A DNA stretch of 46,223 bases, taken from contig NZ_CDBI01000088.1 in NCBI RefSeq assembly GCF_000820025.1, positions 4,132-50,354 of the forward strand, read 5' to 3'. Shown here piece by piece: positions 34,601 through 40,829 of the stretch. Every line of letters begins with the position of its first letter. Within the stretch, counting starts at the first letter, position 1. The notes under the pieces are model-generated. The model did no database searches and was not told where the DNA came from. It worked only from the letters and a program-made list of their open reading frames with translations. A program made the translations under genes and the position numbers. This DNA is from Aeromonas popoffii (GTDB taxonomy: Bacteria; Pseudomonadota; Gammaproteobacteria; Enterobacterales; Aeromonadaceae).

Positions 34601-37195
34601 GCCATCGCCGACAACGACGAAACCTTCGTCGCCCCCGAAAAACAGCATCAGTCCGAGCCTGCTGCGGAAAGGACCGACAATGCCGTCAGCTACTCCGGCA
34701 ATATTCAGGTCAATGTGGGGGATGGCGAGTTCACCGCCATCAACTGGGGCACCAGCAACCTGGGTGTCAAAGTGGGTACGGGGGGCATGAAGTCGCTGGC
34801 CTTCGGCGACAACAACGTCATGGTGCACATCGGGGATGGCGACAGCAAACACAGCCTGGACATTGCCGGTTACCGGGCTCTGGAGGGGGCCCAGCTGTTC
34901 GTGGGTCAACGCAACGTCAGCTTCAACCTGGGGCGCAGCAACGATCTCATCGTGATGCTGGAGAAATCCATCCCCACGCCGCCCATGGTCAACCCCTTTG
35001 GCGGGGCGGCCCGCATCGCCGGTGCCCTGCAGCAGATTGCCGGTGATGGCTCCCAGCCGGACTGGGTTGTCAGCCAGTGGGAGCAGTGGACCCTGGCCGG
35101 GGCTGACAAGTTCGTGGCGGACATGGCCGGGCTGGATCAGACCAGCAGCGTCAAGTACGGCTCGCTCACTGCGCTCGATAGCGACCATGAGCGCAGCAGT
35201 CGCGGCCTCAAGAGCGATCTGGAGGCGACCCTCAACAAGGCGTTCAACAAGCGCATTTCTGGCGGTGGTCAGGGCGAACAGGGACCTCTGAGCCGGGCGG
35301 ACAAGCTGCGCCAGGCCAACGAGAAGCTGGCGTTCAACTTCGCAGTTGCCGGGCAGGGGGCCGATATCCAGGTCACCACGGGCAACTGGAACTTTGTGTT
35401 TGGTGACAATATCCAGGCGATTCTGGACACCAACCTGGGCTCCCTGTTCGGGATCCTGACCCAGGAGTTCACGTCGACCGGGCAGGCCAAGACCACCTTT
35501 ACCTTCACTCCGACCGATCTGCCGCGCCAGTTGCAAAACCGGCTGCTGGGCCGACTGGCCGGGGTCGGTGCCGACACCACGCTGGCGGATATTTTCGGGG
35601 TGGATTACAACGCCCGGGGCCAGCTGGTGGCGCGCGATGGCGCGGCCATCGATGCGCCTGCGCTATTGCAGGAGATGCTGGGGGTCATCGCCGAATTTGG
35701 TGGTGATCAGCTCAAGAGCCTGACCGATCCTGCCAAGTGGCTCGACAGCCTCAAGGCCGGGCTGGATATGGGGACAGATGCCCTCGGCGACTTTGCCCGC
35801 ACCCACGGCTTGCAGGCGTCGGCGCCCGAGGAGGCCAAACCCGGTGAGGTGACGGTGCAGCAAGGGGAGGGCCAAGCCAAGGCCGCTACCCAGCCGGCCG
35901 CCACACAGGAGAAGGCGTTCGGTTTCAATGCCCTGAACCTGCCGAACCTGTTTGCAACCTTGTTCAACGGCGACAAGCAGGCGGAGATCAAGGCGCTGGC
36001 CAGCAACCTCAAGCAGAACCTGACGGCGGACTTGCTCAACATGGAGGAGCAGACCTTCGACTTCCTGCGCAGCAGTGGTCACCTGCAGGGGGATGGCGAC
36101 ATGCACGTCTCCCTTGGCAACTACAACTTCAACTGGGGGGGAGACGGCAAGGATCTGGGGGCCTACCTCGGCGACAACAACAACTTCTGGGGTGGGCGCG
36201 GGGACGATGTCTTCTATGCCACCGGTACCTCCAATATCTTCACCGGCGGTGCCGGTCAGGACACAGGCATCATGATGGGACGGGAGAACATGATGTTTGG
36301 CGGGCAGGGTGACGATGTCGCCGTGCTGGCTGGCCGTGTCAACCGCGCCTTCATGGGCGATGGCAACGATCAGGTCTTTATCTTCGGTGAAGAGGGGATA
36401 GTGGAAGGGGGCGCAGGCCAGGACTATCTGGTCACCTCCGGTAACTACAACCAGATCGATGCCGGTGCGGATCAGGACTTTGCGGTGACCATAGGCCATC
36501 ACAACCAGATCCGGCTGGGTGAGGGGGATGACGTTGCCATTGTGTTTGGCAACCACAACCGCCTGCTGGCGGAGCATGGCAACAATCAGGTCAAGCTGAT
36601 GGGTTATCACGCCACCATCCGGGGTGGTGACGGCCGGGATCGACTGATCGCCGACCGGGTCGCCAAGTTCAGTCAGCTCGATGGCGGCGACGGCGATGAT
36701 CTGCTGGTGCTGGGCGGTTATCAGAACCGCTTCAGTGGCGGCACCGGCGTTGACAGCTTCGTGTTCAGTGGCGAGGTGATAGAAAACCTGGTGCAGGACA
36801 TCGGCAAGGAGGATTTCATCGTCTTTAACGACGTCAGCTGGCGGGATCTCTGGTTCAAGCGCAGCGGCTACGATTTGCAACTGCTGGTCAACCGTCACAC
36901 CGACGGGGCGAGCGAGCAGGGCAAGTTCGAGCAACTGGGCTGCGCCACCTTCAGCAACTACTTCGCTGACAACCGGGCCCAGCTGGTCATAGGCCTTGGC
37001 GAACAGCAGGCAGAGGGCGAGCGCGCCTACACGGCGCTCTCGCACCATGCGGTCGACAGCCTGATCCAGGCCATGAGCAGCTTCGCGCCCGAAGCGGGCG
37101 ACATGGGACTGATCAATCGCCTCGACAGCCAGGCCAACAGCCTGGTGCAGTCTGCCTGGGGGGATGTGATACAGGGTCGGGCGCGCGTCGCCTGA
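22646..37195 (+). CDS. rtxA: MARTX multifunctional autoprocessing toxin RtxA
   Basis: A 4849-residue MARTX toxin, secreted by RtxBDE and inserted in the host membrane to deliver effector domains. Approximate order: glycine-rich A repeats (30-300 and 565-670), two tandem ~105-residue segments (309-540), 20-residue B repeats (671-1332), a beta-rich module (1434-1575), an Ala/Gln/Glu-rich coiled coil (1585-1830), unrecognised module X (1945-2560), alpha/beta hydrolase (2562-2858), MCF cysteine protease (2866-3236), RRSP Ras/Rap1 peptidase (3240-3740), CPD protease (3770-3985), and a C-terminal arm with RTX repeats (4484-4720). From memory the arms closely match V. cholerae RtxA. ACD and RID, known from V. 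cholerae, are not seen. The ATG at 22646 has only a weak ribosome site. One uninterrupted frame runs to a TGA followed by a strong terminator. Confidence 0.97.
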   Translation: MGQSVWRSIEYFFTGNYTADDGNNDIDAVGFGGVIRAYGGDDTIKIGSIGATVYTGTGNDSVYGGAAYLKVVDESGNLTVKGAAGYADISKSESGNIHFAGASGGTNIDHQGREGDIRYQGAAFANFLTRKGISGNVSFEGAGGYNKLWHQTDRGDVTFSGAGAANQIDRTWHSQYQGSRGNISFHGAGAANIISSQVESGNLSLNGAGAYNKVFRKGREGDVIFNGAGGWNEISRLRHEHDTYLQTRGDIRFIGGGGYNRLLSDVAEGNIHFKGAGGCNHLSRQGAGSDSSPFAGARADEIVLTTATMGGSWINQSHAVTAIKSSLQPNTYLFAFFDGMYTKVNRITLSNEGEHGALRYLSTSWYKEGNQLEGLASQQIDDHHGFISTQTDGAYRLSDLVFERRQRIKLDAVEADLTENSWINYGGGVNVAAADVTLSSAKMSGYAIFEDGTKVDVSAITSQVQANTYVFAKQLGPYTKIVVVELANDQETGALKYLSKAWYKEGNHLAGLANQVISERTGFTSMGKGSYSLSEVHYQLDTVTAVSDRLPATREFSSQLLLPRQQDGGNSKGDIFFDGAGAGNLIESDVTEGNIHFNGAGAANVLIKRGQRGDLVFRGAGLANVLVHQGAQGKMDVYAAGAANVLVRSGDGEYLARLLAYGNISVQQGRGDSQVVMLGGYNTHTQLGDGNGLWLAGGGANVLTQVGEGQLDAMLVGGANVLTKLGAGQLTAGLLGGANVLTHISQGDEAADTRAVLLGGANVLTKQGNGKVQAILGGGVNVLTQIGRGDTQALLLGAANVLTRVGDGDLSAVMLGAGNVLTHVGDGVTLGVMGAAGNLFTKVGDGTAIAAMIGAGNLFTQIGKGDAWALMGGVANVFTKVGDGNALALMVAKANVFTHVGDGLTVALMLAQGNLATKVGNGMTLAAMVGNANVFTHVGRGETFAAMLGQANLMTKVGDGLTAALMIGKANVYSHIGNGTSLGLFAGELNVMTKVGDGTTLAALFGKANIVTHVGSGLTGVLALGKANIITKVGGDFLGVLAKADANVLTHVGNGTTAAVLWGKGNLLTKIGDGTTVGLLISEVGNVMTHVGAGSTIGLAKGRANLITKVGDGLVVQGAWGEANLLTQVGDGDRYSFAKGHANVLTKVGDGRELAVLQGEANLVTQVGDGDSYTGAWGRANIITKVGDGRQVVLAKGEANIVTQVGDGESYQALLGKANVVTRVGDGIQVTLAKGELNQTTTVGDGLSVTAAYGKFNNNIKVGDGSSINLAWGDYNLNTKVGDGLNVAVMKGKGNANVQIGDGLDVTAAYARHNVAIKIGNGDFYSLALASSNTSSNKLGTLFDNIKQTLLGAAGNQAINYLVQGDEEGPLKAPPAASLGDVQALSGFGLDEIGEVKSSLASGLTGQVSQTGERDEQAMDKGLQLDEQGLARGGENLIVNGDFEQGAHGWQHAGEGIEAEHSATAYGLATEGHGARVSELSTDRNTQISQDLVGLKAGETVTLNFDFARRANISLQHGIEVLWNGERVFASTGDADSWQNKQLTLTARAGSNTLAFSGTGENNGFGYLLDNVVATAAGKAEIGQVSAQLVEDGNAARAQADRASADADKQRLEQEKAQQLAAISGAQAQLDATDEGKLATNGQAQRTAIEAEARDITAQLDTLARQFEPLKQPEAATIPSGQHWRHGFADRLLTDLQGDLEKASGTAGEAIADARSRREQQSQQVDAALAQSKSGQQRSEQLQGEARAQGQSRTEQAEQRRLDALTRDADARQRQQEGESSASKAQAAGEQASSQASQQATQARQNAASLKQSCDKPSHQEVNNGQSPIAAPRLPQAGELDVPNATGLSTDASASAQPSAIDAANGVSEQEQSALDGALAAVNRLQINAGLRAHGTPAITLPGMVGEREADTTTVPASHASSRRSAELGLSGVSLAGLGSPVRGPAVAVPETAGFAFELLKREDNDFIDSTRRQLGKLSTDLPSERLKAVREAVVRVQQQPSEANLGLLEQSLSQWQARDPKEFAQRGELVTALRFEVASLQSHTFAFRAKAAGVYGLALPPEQTARFEHQLLFDGIGRITGAVGELSATDIARVTELSIRPLTDTNSNAERQAPRTEHDSLIAFAHQLGQFDTPQTRLLADEVKAIWFSGEVNGPRTIALFETASKTLGDQPQLQVLAQALLADANKSKTTGQYIDNLFGRRFDSEIAHALVTSPSQAAIDTSAQLGARLVKEFGDWIQTLQLDEATQSQRIDKKMAAFAEAIKKETRPWFSRVPSLTDFLAEPNLATFKQMMTRVDNGFDVIKVPFLAVKMATHPELGMDMADWKREGDHFYSNVITKARSTSTEIASAKDGLLQVDLPDRTTSDYGTGLHYQPAGEKYDDFLSGRSVADGRILTPGKETTFERNALDKGLPVVTGASGSTNIMVHLNNYLAAKEPGYSPSQAYLNTLAFLVFDGGHSVNESLAVYQALQASGDALKQVLESYTANYRDLVMLAGDAGKAAVQDALDRAFGRTLDFYQQHAHSAQLAELAELAALGSPRKVTAPVEVVEPASSGKPVSMESDGSAPVDRQSLNPLTRFLNDNLYGTRDERRQVDEMTRQLLDHAVSKGEAAQVTLQGEAGRLSGYLHKGASRDGQGQKNQPGASPEVVLFLHGSGSSAEEQADAVRSHYQKQGIDMLAVNLRGYGASDGGPSEQGVYQDARTMFRYLVEERGVAPDKILIHGYSMGGPIAADLARYAAEQGKPVGGLLLDRPMPSMSKAIRAHELPNPGGLVGAIAKAVNGRFSVEKNLDGLPKSTPIMLLTDNEGLGSEGEKLRAKLAVAGYQVSGEQTFYGHLASNRLMGQYAEQIVGDLFNRSQSEAGAEASLKGIDGIKRDLKRYQEALAPQVGSNGVAKDIRTTKAFLAGYQQGLAGKVVDGFQPDMSMTQLVDLFTQPTLTPQQQGALAWEIENRALKSTIKPKVEQFNRLFRDVASQGGADPLAREHLAPQLLLLNLADDGFGGRCDPLSKLVLVAKQLESEGQPDLARRMMEKLYSAAAVINNPDRYSAAELDNARKLVGSLAEIHNNTPASYNYDSLRSIKYDIVKDKWEGKSAISLDSVLGKLTAKGNAAPVLLELDAPGHAMAAWSKQGESGRVYGFYDPNVGIVEFSSAEKFSRYMTRFFGKEGLDMAKGYHLTPGADGKPLFSRVTEMNGDALARFKPSKDLANKITLQEILQLPVFDESPMTGQPGKGVKQERATSLFTDVYSPDELKKAAQVFAKPIGESYQGILDQLTVLHSATGQAQVEAALRLNNLIDGYLARHESSGRNPALSQLQSQLNDGLYRGELASLQADVAALAKRRPDLAALVIGKAAEEANGKHPGLTQMLLRWAAEDPYLAVKGGYQGQAPADLPFDASFHVVLGEQYDELKKWLADAQSKGLLSKAVLDETGKVLHLGYSYQELQDMTGDQSAQMTVYFIKEAAKQAAPGSELSAEMIMLDQFADRRYLGELESRRLEQVENIYHSSKQTDVAAWDARYAGNALRDLHDQVAQESTLAGQLSRLLENRNGLLIGETHGSDVNGLRFVNEQMDALKAQGVTVIGLEHLRGELAQPLIDRYLAGGEMSPELATMLKTKHLDLSLFERAREKGLRIVALDDGSTARPAIAGTEHGLMYRAGAANNVAVDVLGKLPAGEKFVAIYGSAHLASHKGIEGFVPGITHRLGLPALKVDADNRLHLQEDDTRQRVEYGDVARKWTPLAGLDGVDQPVRNQQVTQWQQPEVTPVRQGGETRFDGQIIIQTEDDPVAAKAAASLAGKHPDHSVVMQLDADGNYRLVYGDPAQLAGNIRWQVVGHGRDGDEQNNSRLSGYSADELAGRLRRFGDRLQEAGVASKPSYVSLVGCSLVSDDQQTGFASRFIKALKNEGINAQVSARSSEVAVDLAGRKHTRGEDDVWARKVAGNKVVLTLNEAGEPVVHTELVRGGVAEGDIDLAKVGRGDGERRARGAIADNDETFVAPEKQHQSEPAAERTDNAVSYSGNIQVNVGDGEFTAINWGTSNLGVKVGTGGMKSLAFGDNNVMVHIGDGDSKHSLDIAGYRALEGAQLFVGQRNVSFNLGRSNDLIVMLEKSIPTPPMVNPFGGAARIAGALQQIAGDGSQPDWVVSQWEQWTLAGADKFVADMAGLDQTSSVKYGSLTALDSDHERSSRGLKSDLEATLNKAFNKRISGGGQGEQGPLSRADKLRQANEKLAFNFAVAGQGADIQVTTGNWNFVFGDNIQAILDTNLGSLFGILTQEFTSTGQAKTTFTFTPTDLPRQLQNRLLGRLAGVGADTTLADIFGVDYNARGQLVARDGAAIDAPALLQEMLGVIAEFGGDQLKSLTDPAKWLDSLKAGLDMGTDALGDFARTHGLQASAPEEAKPGEVTVQQGEGQAKAATQPAATQEKAFGFNALNLPNLFATLFNGDKQAEIKALASNLKQNLTADLLNMEEQTFDFLRSSGHLQGDGDMHVSLGNYNFNWGGDGKDLGAYLGDNNNFWGGRGDDVFYATGTSNIFTGGAGQDTGIMMGRENMMFGGQGDDVAVLAGRVNRAFMGDGNDQVFIFGEEGIVEGGAGQDYLVTSGNYNQIDAGADQDFAVTIGHHNQIRLGEGDDVAIVFGNHNRLLAEHGNNQVKLMGYHATIRGGDGRDRLIADRVAKFSQLDGGDGDDLLVLGGYQNRFSGGTGVDSFVFSGEVIENLVQDIGKEDFIVFNDVSWRDLWFKRSGYDLQLLVNRHTDGASEQGKFEQLGCATFSNYFADNRAQLVIGLGEQQAEGERAYTALSHHAVDSLIQAMSSFAPEAGDMGLINRLDSQANSLVQSAWGDVIQGRARVA
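23570..24265 (+). repeat. Two tandem ~105-residue segments in the RtxA N-terminal arm
   Basis: QPNTYLFAFFDGMYTKV.. with SWYKEGNQLEGLASQQI is repeated as QANTYVFAKQLGPYTKI.. with AWYKEGNHLAGLANQVI. The pair interrupts the A-repeat series (residues about 309-540). The role is unknown to me; similar segments occur in other MARTX arms. Confidence 0.8.
24656..26641 (+). repeat. RtxA B repeats (20-residue units, about 60 bp)
   Basis: About 33 units of the form ANVLTKVGDG plus ten variable residues, alternating T(K/H/Q)VGDG turns. They encode residues about 671-1332. In MARTX toxins these glycine-rich units are thought to help form the membrane path. The DNA is repetitive and could recombine or be misassembled. 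Confidence 0.9.
28478..30325 (+). other. RtxA module X: unrecognised effector-position domain
   Basis: Residues about 1945-2560 of RtxA occupy the place where other MARTX toxins carry their first effectors. The first half (1950-2260) is mostly helical and looks like a scaffold. The second half (2266-2530) has motif-like blocks: RTTSDYGTGLHY, GRSVADGRILTP, FERNALDKGLPVVTGASGST (Ser2420, Ser2422) and FLVFDGGHSVNESL (His2459, Glu2463). It does not match what I remember of ACD or RID. It could correspond to the DUF1 of Vibrio vulnificus or to a family I cannot name. A function cannot be assigned from sequence alone. Confidence 0.6.
30329..31219 (+). other. RtxA alpha/beta hydrolase effector (ABH)
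   Basis: Residues about 2562-2858. The nucleophile elbow HGYSMGG puts Ser2726 in a GxSxG motif. Asp2805 (LLTDNEG) and His2836 (FYGHLAS) complete the expected triad. LFLHGSGSS supplies the oxyanion region. MARTX ABH domains are phospholipases that use phosphatidylinositol 3-phosphate and dampen autophagy and endocytic traffic. It is almost identical in motifs to the V. cholerae ABH. Confidence 0.92.
31241..32353 (+). other. RtxA MCF-type cysteine protease effector
   Basis: Residues about 2866-3236. The GGRCDPLSKL block holds the Arg-Cys-Asp autoprocessing motif described for Vibrio MCF, with Cys3005. His3123 (APGHAMAAW) and Asp3142 (GFYDPNVG) make a C58-like catalytic triad. Known MCF domains are activated by host ARF proteins and cause mitochondrial damage and Golgi effects. 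The module is complete. Confidence 0.9.
32363..33865 (+). other. RtxA Ras/Rap1-specific endopeptidase effector (RRSP/DUF5)
   Basis: Residues about 3240-3740. An N-terminal helical membrane-localisation part (DELKKAAQVFAKPIGESYQG) is followed by the EreA/ChaN-like catalytic part. LIGETHGSDVNGL has Glu3555 and His3557, VIGLEHLRGE has Glu3585 and His3586, and YGSAHLASHKG has His3685. The 130-residue spacing from the first Glu to the last His agrees with the Vibrio vulnificus enzyme as I remember it. RRSP cuts Ras and Rap1 in the switch I region and blocks ERK signalling. Confidence 0.93.
33953..34600 (+). other. RtxA autoprocessing cysteine protease domain (CPD)
   Basis: Residues about 3770-3985. 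The catalytic pair is His3834 (VGHGRDGDE) and Cys3882 (VGCSLVSDD), spaced as in V. cholerae RtxA. Basic residues around GRKHTRGEDD suit binding of inositol hexakisphosphate, which activates the domain inside host cells. It then cuts at leucines between effectors. Confidence 0.95.
36095..36805 (+). repeat. RtxA C-terminal RTX repeats
   Basis: Residues about 4484-4720 contain GGxGxD-like turns (NFNWGGDGKD, WGGRGDDVF, GGAGQDTG, FGGQGDDVA, GGDGDDLL). They should bind calcium after export and drive folding outside the cell. Confidence 0.9.
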
Positions 37196-37222
37196 GCGAC
37201 CTGAAGCTAATCCAATGACATG

Positions 37223-37252
37223 CAAAACCTGCTCTTCGGAGCAGGTTTTTTT
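37223..37252 (+). terminator. Terminator of rtxHCA
   Basis: AAAACCTGCTC, the loop TTCG, and GAGCAGG with T7, about 28 bp after the rtxA stop. Confidence 0.93.
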
Positions 37253-37456
37253 ATGGGAAAACAGTGGGAGTGAGCCGCCTTGCCGGTGAATAGGTGGGGG
37301 CTGCCGAGCTCAAGAACCATGAAATGGCGATATTTCCCGAGTACGAATATTGGTTAGGTGGGGTATATGTCGTTGAAAAAGCGCGCGGGCAGGGTGACGC
37401 CAGGCGCAGCAGTTTGCGCCCCGGTTCAGCGCGCATAACCATTTCGTGCGATCAAT

Positions 37457-37492
37457 AAAAAAGCCAGTCAGGGTCACTGACTGGCTTTTTAG
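37457..37492 (-). terminator. Terminator of rimO
   Basis: AAAAAGCCAGTCAG and CTGACTGGCTTTTT form a long stem with T runs in both directions. It lies just downstream of rimO on the minus strand and can also stop plus-strand read-through from rtxA. Confidence 0.9.
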
Positions 37493-37530
37493 CGACGCTT
37501 GCCGGGCAGGCGCCGTCACCGACTGCGGGC

Positions 37531-38859
37531 TTAGCCTACCAGGCTGGCCCACAGGTCGTATTCGTCCGCTTCATCGATGCGAACCTTGACCAGATCGCCG
37601 GGTTTGAGGCCGGTTTCACCGTTGAGGTAGACCAGACCGTCGATCTCGGGGGCATCGGCGGCGGAGCGACCGGTGGCACCCTCTTCGTCCACCTCGTCGA
37701 TCAACACCAGCATCTCTTTGCCAACCTTGCGGGCCAGCTTGCGGATGGAGACCTGCTGTTGCAGCTCCATGAAACGCTGGAAGCGCTCTTCCTGAACCTC
37801 TTCCGGTACCGGATCCGGCAGCTCGTTGGCTTTGGCGCCTTCGACCGGGCTGTATTTGAAGCAGCCGACCCTGTCCAGCTCCGCCTTGTCGATGAAGTCC
37901 AGCAGCATCTGGAACTCTTCTTCGGTCTCGCCGGGGAAGCCGACGATGAAGGTGGAGCGCAGGGTGATCTCGGGGCATATCTCGCGCCACTTCTGGATCC
38001 GCTCCAGGGTGCGCTCGACAGTACCGGGGCGCTTCATCAGTTTCAGGATGCGCGGGCTGGCGTGTTGCAGCGGGATGTCGAGGTAGGGCAGCACCTTGCC
38101 ATCGCGCATCAGCGGGATGACGTCATCCACGTGCGGGTAGGGGTAGACGTAGTGCAGGCGTACCCAGATGTCGAGCTTGGCCAGCTCTTCGCACAGGGCC
38201 ACCATGCTGGTCTTGACCGGCATGCCGTCGTAGAAACCGGTGCGGTGCTTCACATCGACGCCGTAGGCGGAGGTGTCCTGGGAGATCACCAGTATCTCTT
38301 TGACGCCCGCCTCTTTCAGGCGCTTGGCTTCGGCCAGCACGTCGCCAATGGGGCGGCTCACCAGATCCCCGCGCATGGAGGGGATGATGCAGAAGGTGCA
38401 GCGGTGGTTGCAGCCTTCGGAAATCTTCAGATAGGCGTAGTGGCGCGGGGTCAGCTTGACGCCGTGGGCCGGCACCAGACTGGTGAAGGGGTTGTGAGTG
38501 GGCTTCTCCACATATTTGTGGACGTGACCCAACACCTCTTCGTAGGCGTGGGGGCCGGTGATCTCGAGCACCTTGGGGTGGATTTCGCGGATCTGGTTCT
38601 CTTTGGCGCCGAGGCAACCGGTGACGATTACCTTGCCGTTCTCGGCCAGTGCTTCGCCGATCGCTTCCAGCGACTCTTGCACCGCGCTGTCGATAAAGCC
38701 GCAGGTGTTGACGACGACCAGCTCGGCATCGTCATAGCTGGGCACCACGTCGTACCCTTCGGTACGCAGCTGGGTCAGGATGCGTTCTGAATCGACCAGG
38801 TTTTTGGGGCAACCCAAGGAGACGAATCCTACTTTGGGGGCCTGTTTTGTGTTGGACAT
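37531..38859 (-). CDS. rimO: Ribosomal protein S12 methylthiotransferase RimO
   Basis: A 442-residue radical-SAM methylthiotransferase that adds a methylthio group to the conserved aspartate of ribosomal protein S12. Three cysteines of the N-terminal cluster are Cys17 (SLGCPKN), Cys53 (NTCGF) and Cys82 (GCLGAK). The radical-SAM CxxxCxxC motif is Cys150, Cys154 and Cys157 (GCNHRCTFC). The C-terminal TRAM domain ends [14 protein letters not shown], which in this family binds S12. Length and sequence match E. coli RimO (441). The ATG at 38859 fits. It is a housekeeping gene, monocistronic here, with its own terminator. Confidence 0.97.
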   Translation of the reverse strand: MSNTKQAPKVGFVSLGCPKNLVDSERILTQLRTEGYDVVPSYDDAELVVVNTCGFIDSAVQESLEAIGEALAENGKVIVTGCLGAKENQIREIHPKVLEITGPHAYEEVLGHVHKYVEKPTHNPFTSLVPAHGVKLTPRHYAYLKISEGCNHRCTFCIIPSMRGDLVSRPIGDVLAEAKRLKEAGVKEILVISQDTSAYGVDVKHRTGFYDGMPVKTSMVALCEELAKLDIWVRLHYVYPYPHVDDVIPLMRDGKVLPYLDIPLQHASPRILKLMKRPGTVERTLERIQKWREICPEITLRSTFIVGFPGETEEEFQMLLDFIDKAELDRVGCFKYSPVEGAKANELPDPVPEEVQEERFQRFMELQQQVSIRKLARKVGKEMLVLIDEVDEEGATGRSAADAPEIDGLVYLNGETGLKPGDLVKVRIDEADEYDLWASLVG

Positions 38860-39143
38860 CGCTCAATCACTCTTAGGTGGCTCTTCTTTTAGGGCGCGGA
38901 TTTTACCGGAATGGTTAACCAAAAACTATACAGCCAGCACGGCAGAACCGAACAATATCTCTGGCGGGGCAAGATTGCCTGGGGGTGACCTCAGTCACGA
39001 CGCCACTTTGGGGGGATCTCTCTGGGGCAGAGCGAACTGTCTACCCGATCACATTTTGTTGAGTTTTCAGTTAACAAGATGGGAGCTGATTGGTGGGTTT
39101 CATTATACTCCCATCAGGCAGGCTCACCAGCAGGGAGAACGGG

Positions 39144-40235
39144 ATGGATAGCTCATTTGGCGAGAGAATGCAGAATGTGCACGCCACGCTCAGGCAACGT
39201 TTTGACAAGGTGAGCCGGGTGGCCATCGCTATCTATGACCAGCACACGGATCGGCTCAAGACCTTTGCCCACAGCACCGAGGGGAGATCCCCCCTGATGC
39301 AGTACGAGGTCAAGTTGAGCGAGGTGCCCTCTCTGCGCTATCTGGCCGAACATCAGCAACCCAGGGTACTCGACAGCCTTGACTCTCTGCTGGGCTCGAG
39401 CTCGGAGCACAGCCGCAAACTGCTGGAAGCGGGGTATGCCTCCAGCTATACCGAGCCGCTGCTGTTTAACAGCAGGCTGTTTGGCTTTCTGTTTTGCGAT
39501 GCGATGGAGCCGGGTTACTTCAACGAGCCCATTCGCAGCGAGCTGTCAGCCTATGCCCAGGTGCTGTCGGCCATCATGGCGGTGGAATTTTTCTCCATTC
39601 AGACCCTTGGCGGTGCGCTGATTACGGCGCGGGAGTTCAGCCGCTATCGGGATGAGGAGACCGCCAACCATCTGCACCGGATGTCGGCCTACTCCCGGCT
39701 GATCGCCAAGACGTTGGCCCCCACCTGCGGCCTGAGCGACGAGGAGGTGGAGTTTATCTATCTCTTCTCCGGGCTGCATGACATCGGCAAGATTGCGGTG
39801 CCGGACGCCATCCTGCTCAAGCCGGGCCAGCTGACGCCGGAAGAGTTCGAGATCATGAAGACTCACCCCGGCAAGGGGCGGGAGATGATCAGCCTGATGA
39901 TCAACGAGTTTGGCCTCGATGGCATTCACCACACCGATATGCTGACCAATATCATCGCCAGCCATCACGAGCGCTTTGATGGCACGGGCTATCCGCAAGG
40001 GCTGGCGGGGGAGGCCATCCCGCTGGAGGCGCGCATCGTGACGGTGGCCGATGTGTTCGATGCGCTGACCAGCGAGCGCCCCTACAAGCAGCCCTGGCCG
40101 TTCGAGACGGCGTTTGCCTATCTGGAGGCGCATGCCGGCAGCCAGTTCGATCCCGCCTGTGTCGAGGCGGCGCTTCGCAACAAGGAGGCGTTTCGCGTCA
40201 TCCATCAGCAGTATCAGGATCTCGCCACCCAATAG
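39144..40235 (+). CDS. HD-GYP domain protein with N-terminal GAF-like sensor
   Basis: A 363-residue protein. The N-terminal 170 residues look like a GAF-type sensor (VSRVAIAIYDQHTDRLKTFA.., LLFNSRLFGFLFCDAM). The C-terminal part is an HD-GYP domain with HDIGKI (His212, Asp213), LKPGQLTPEEFEIMKTHP, HHERFDGTGYP (His274, His275) and ADVFDALTSERPYK. The GYP residues are intact, so an active cyclic-di-GMP phosphodiesterase is likely; the signal sensed by the GAF part is unknown. There is no membrane helix. I start at ATG 39144, with AGGGAGAA seven bases upstream; a frame back to 39090 lacks a site. It is transcribed alone, towards the convergent DUF134 gene. Confidence 0.88.
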   Translation: MDSSFGERMQNVHATLRQRFDKVSRVAIAIYDQHTDRLKTFAHSTEGRSPLMQYEVKLSEVPSLRYLAEHQQPRVLDSLDSLLGSSSEHSRKLLEAGYASSYTEPLLFNSRLFGFLFCDAMEPGYFNEPIRSELSAYAQVLSAIMAVEFFSIQTLGGALITAREFSRYRDEETANHLHRMSAYSRLIAKTLAPTCGLSDEEVEFIYLFSGLHDIGKIAVPDAILLKPGQLTPEEFEIMKTHPGKGREMISLMINEFGLDGIHHTDMLTNIIASHHERFDGTGYPQGLAGEAIPLEARIVTVADVFDALTSERPYKQPWPFETAFAYLEAHAGSQFDPACVEAALRNKEAFRVIHQQYQDLATQ

Positions 40236-40331
40236 AATGTGGCCATTGCGCCCCCCCTCGCTCAAGCCTGTTATCCGCCCTATCCGCAAGCCATGCCGGT
40301 CACGGCACTCCTCACCTGCCTGGGCAGGGGA

Positions 40332-40610
40332 TCAGTAGCAGCTGTGACGTGGGCTTTCCTCCTTGCCCTGGCTCAGACAGTCCACACAGTAGCGAGCTTT
40401 TTTCAGTATGTTGGCCTGGGTCTGACGGGAGATGTTCATTACCCCGGCGCCCTGTTGCTGCATGCCTTCCAGATCCACCAACTGCAGCGCCTCAAACTCG
40501 TCGGCGGTCAGGGTTACCTGTTCCAGCTGGTGCATGGAGCGGCCATTGGGTTTGAAGCCGTTGTGGGCGGGGTGGCCACCGAACTGGCGGGCAATTTGGG
40601 GTCTGGGCAT
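40332..40610 (-). CDS. UPF0251 (DUF134) HTH protein
   Basis: A 92-residue protein of the UPF0251/DUF134 family, recognised by MPRPQ at the start, VTLTADEFEALQLVDLEGM in the middle, and a sigma-70-region-4-like helix-turn-helix (NISRQTQANILKKAR). A CVDC motif (Cys75, Cys78) and a final SCY might bind a metal or iron-sulfur cluster, which is speculation. The role of the family is not known to me; members are assumed to bind DNA. The ATG at 40610 follows AGGATCC. It converges with the HD-GYP gene and diverges from the ars operon. Confidence 0.8.
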   Translation of the reverse strand: MPRPQIARQFGGHPAHNGFKPNGRSMHQLEQVTLTADEFEALQLVDLEGMQQQGAGVMNISRQTQANILKKARYCVDCLSQGKEESPRHSCY

Positions 40611-40767
40611 GGGGGATCCTGATTGGCATATGGCAAGTTAAGGGAAGATGTGACTCGGGTACATGATCGGTGGATCTGAACGAGAAGCACAAACAGCGCC
40701 AGCGTATCCCCTGATGTCAGGAGGCATGGTGAAAGGGGGAGTTCATCCGTCGATCCAGGCTTGTAAC

Positions 40768-40801
40768 TTGATCATTTCAATGTTTCTTGTATAGTTGAAA
40801 T
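40768..40801 (+). promoter_or_regulatory. ars promoter with ArsR operator
   Basis: TTGATC (40768-40773), 16 bp, and TATAGT (40790-40795) form a good promoter. The inverted repeat ATTTCAA (40774-40780) / TTGAAAT (40795-40801) spans the spacer and -10, so ArsR bound here would block RNA polymerase. Confidence 0.7.
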
Positions 40802-40829
40802 TATGAATCTGAGAGCGAAGGTGAACAGC

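Noticed and set aside
33269..35536. Long minus-strand open frame opposite the RRSP, CPD and arm region of rtxA
   Set aside because: It shows antisense codon bias only, with no start signal and no known motif.
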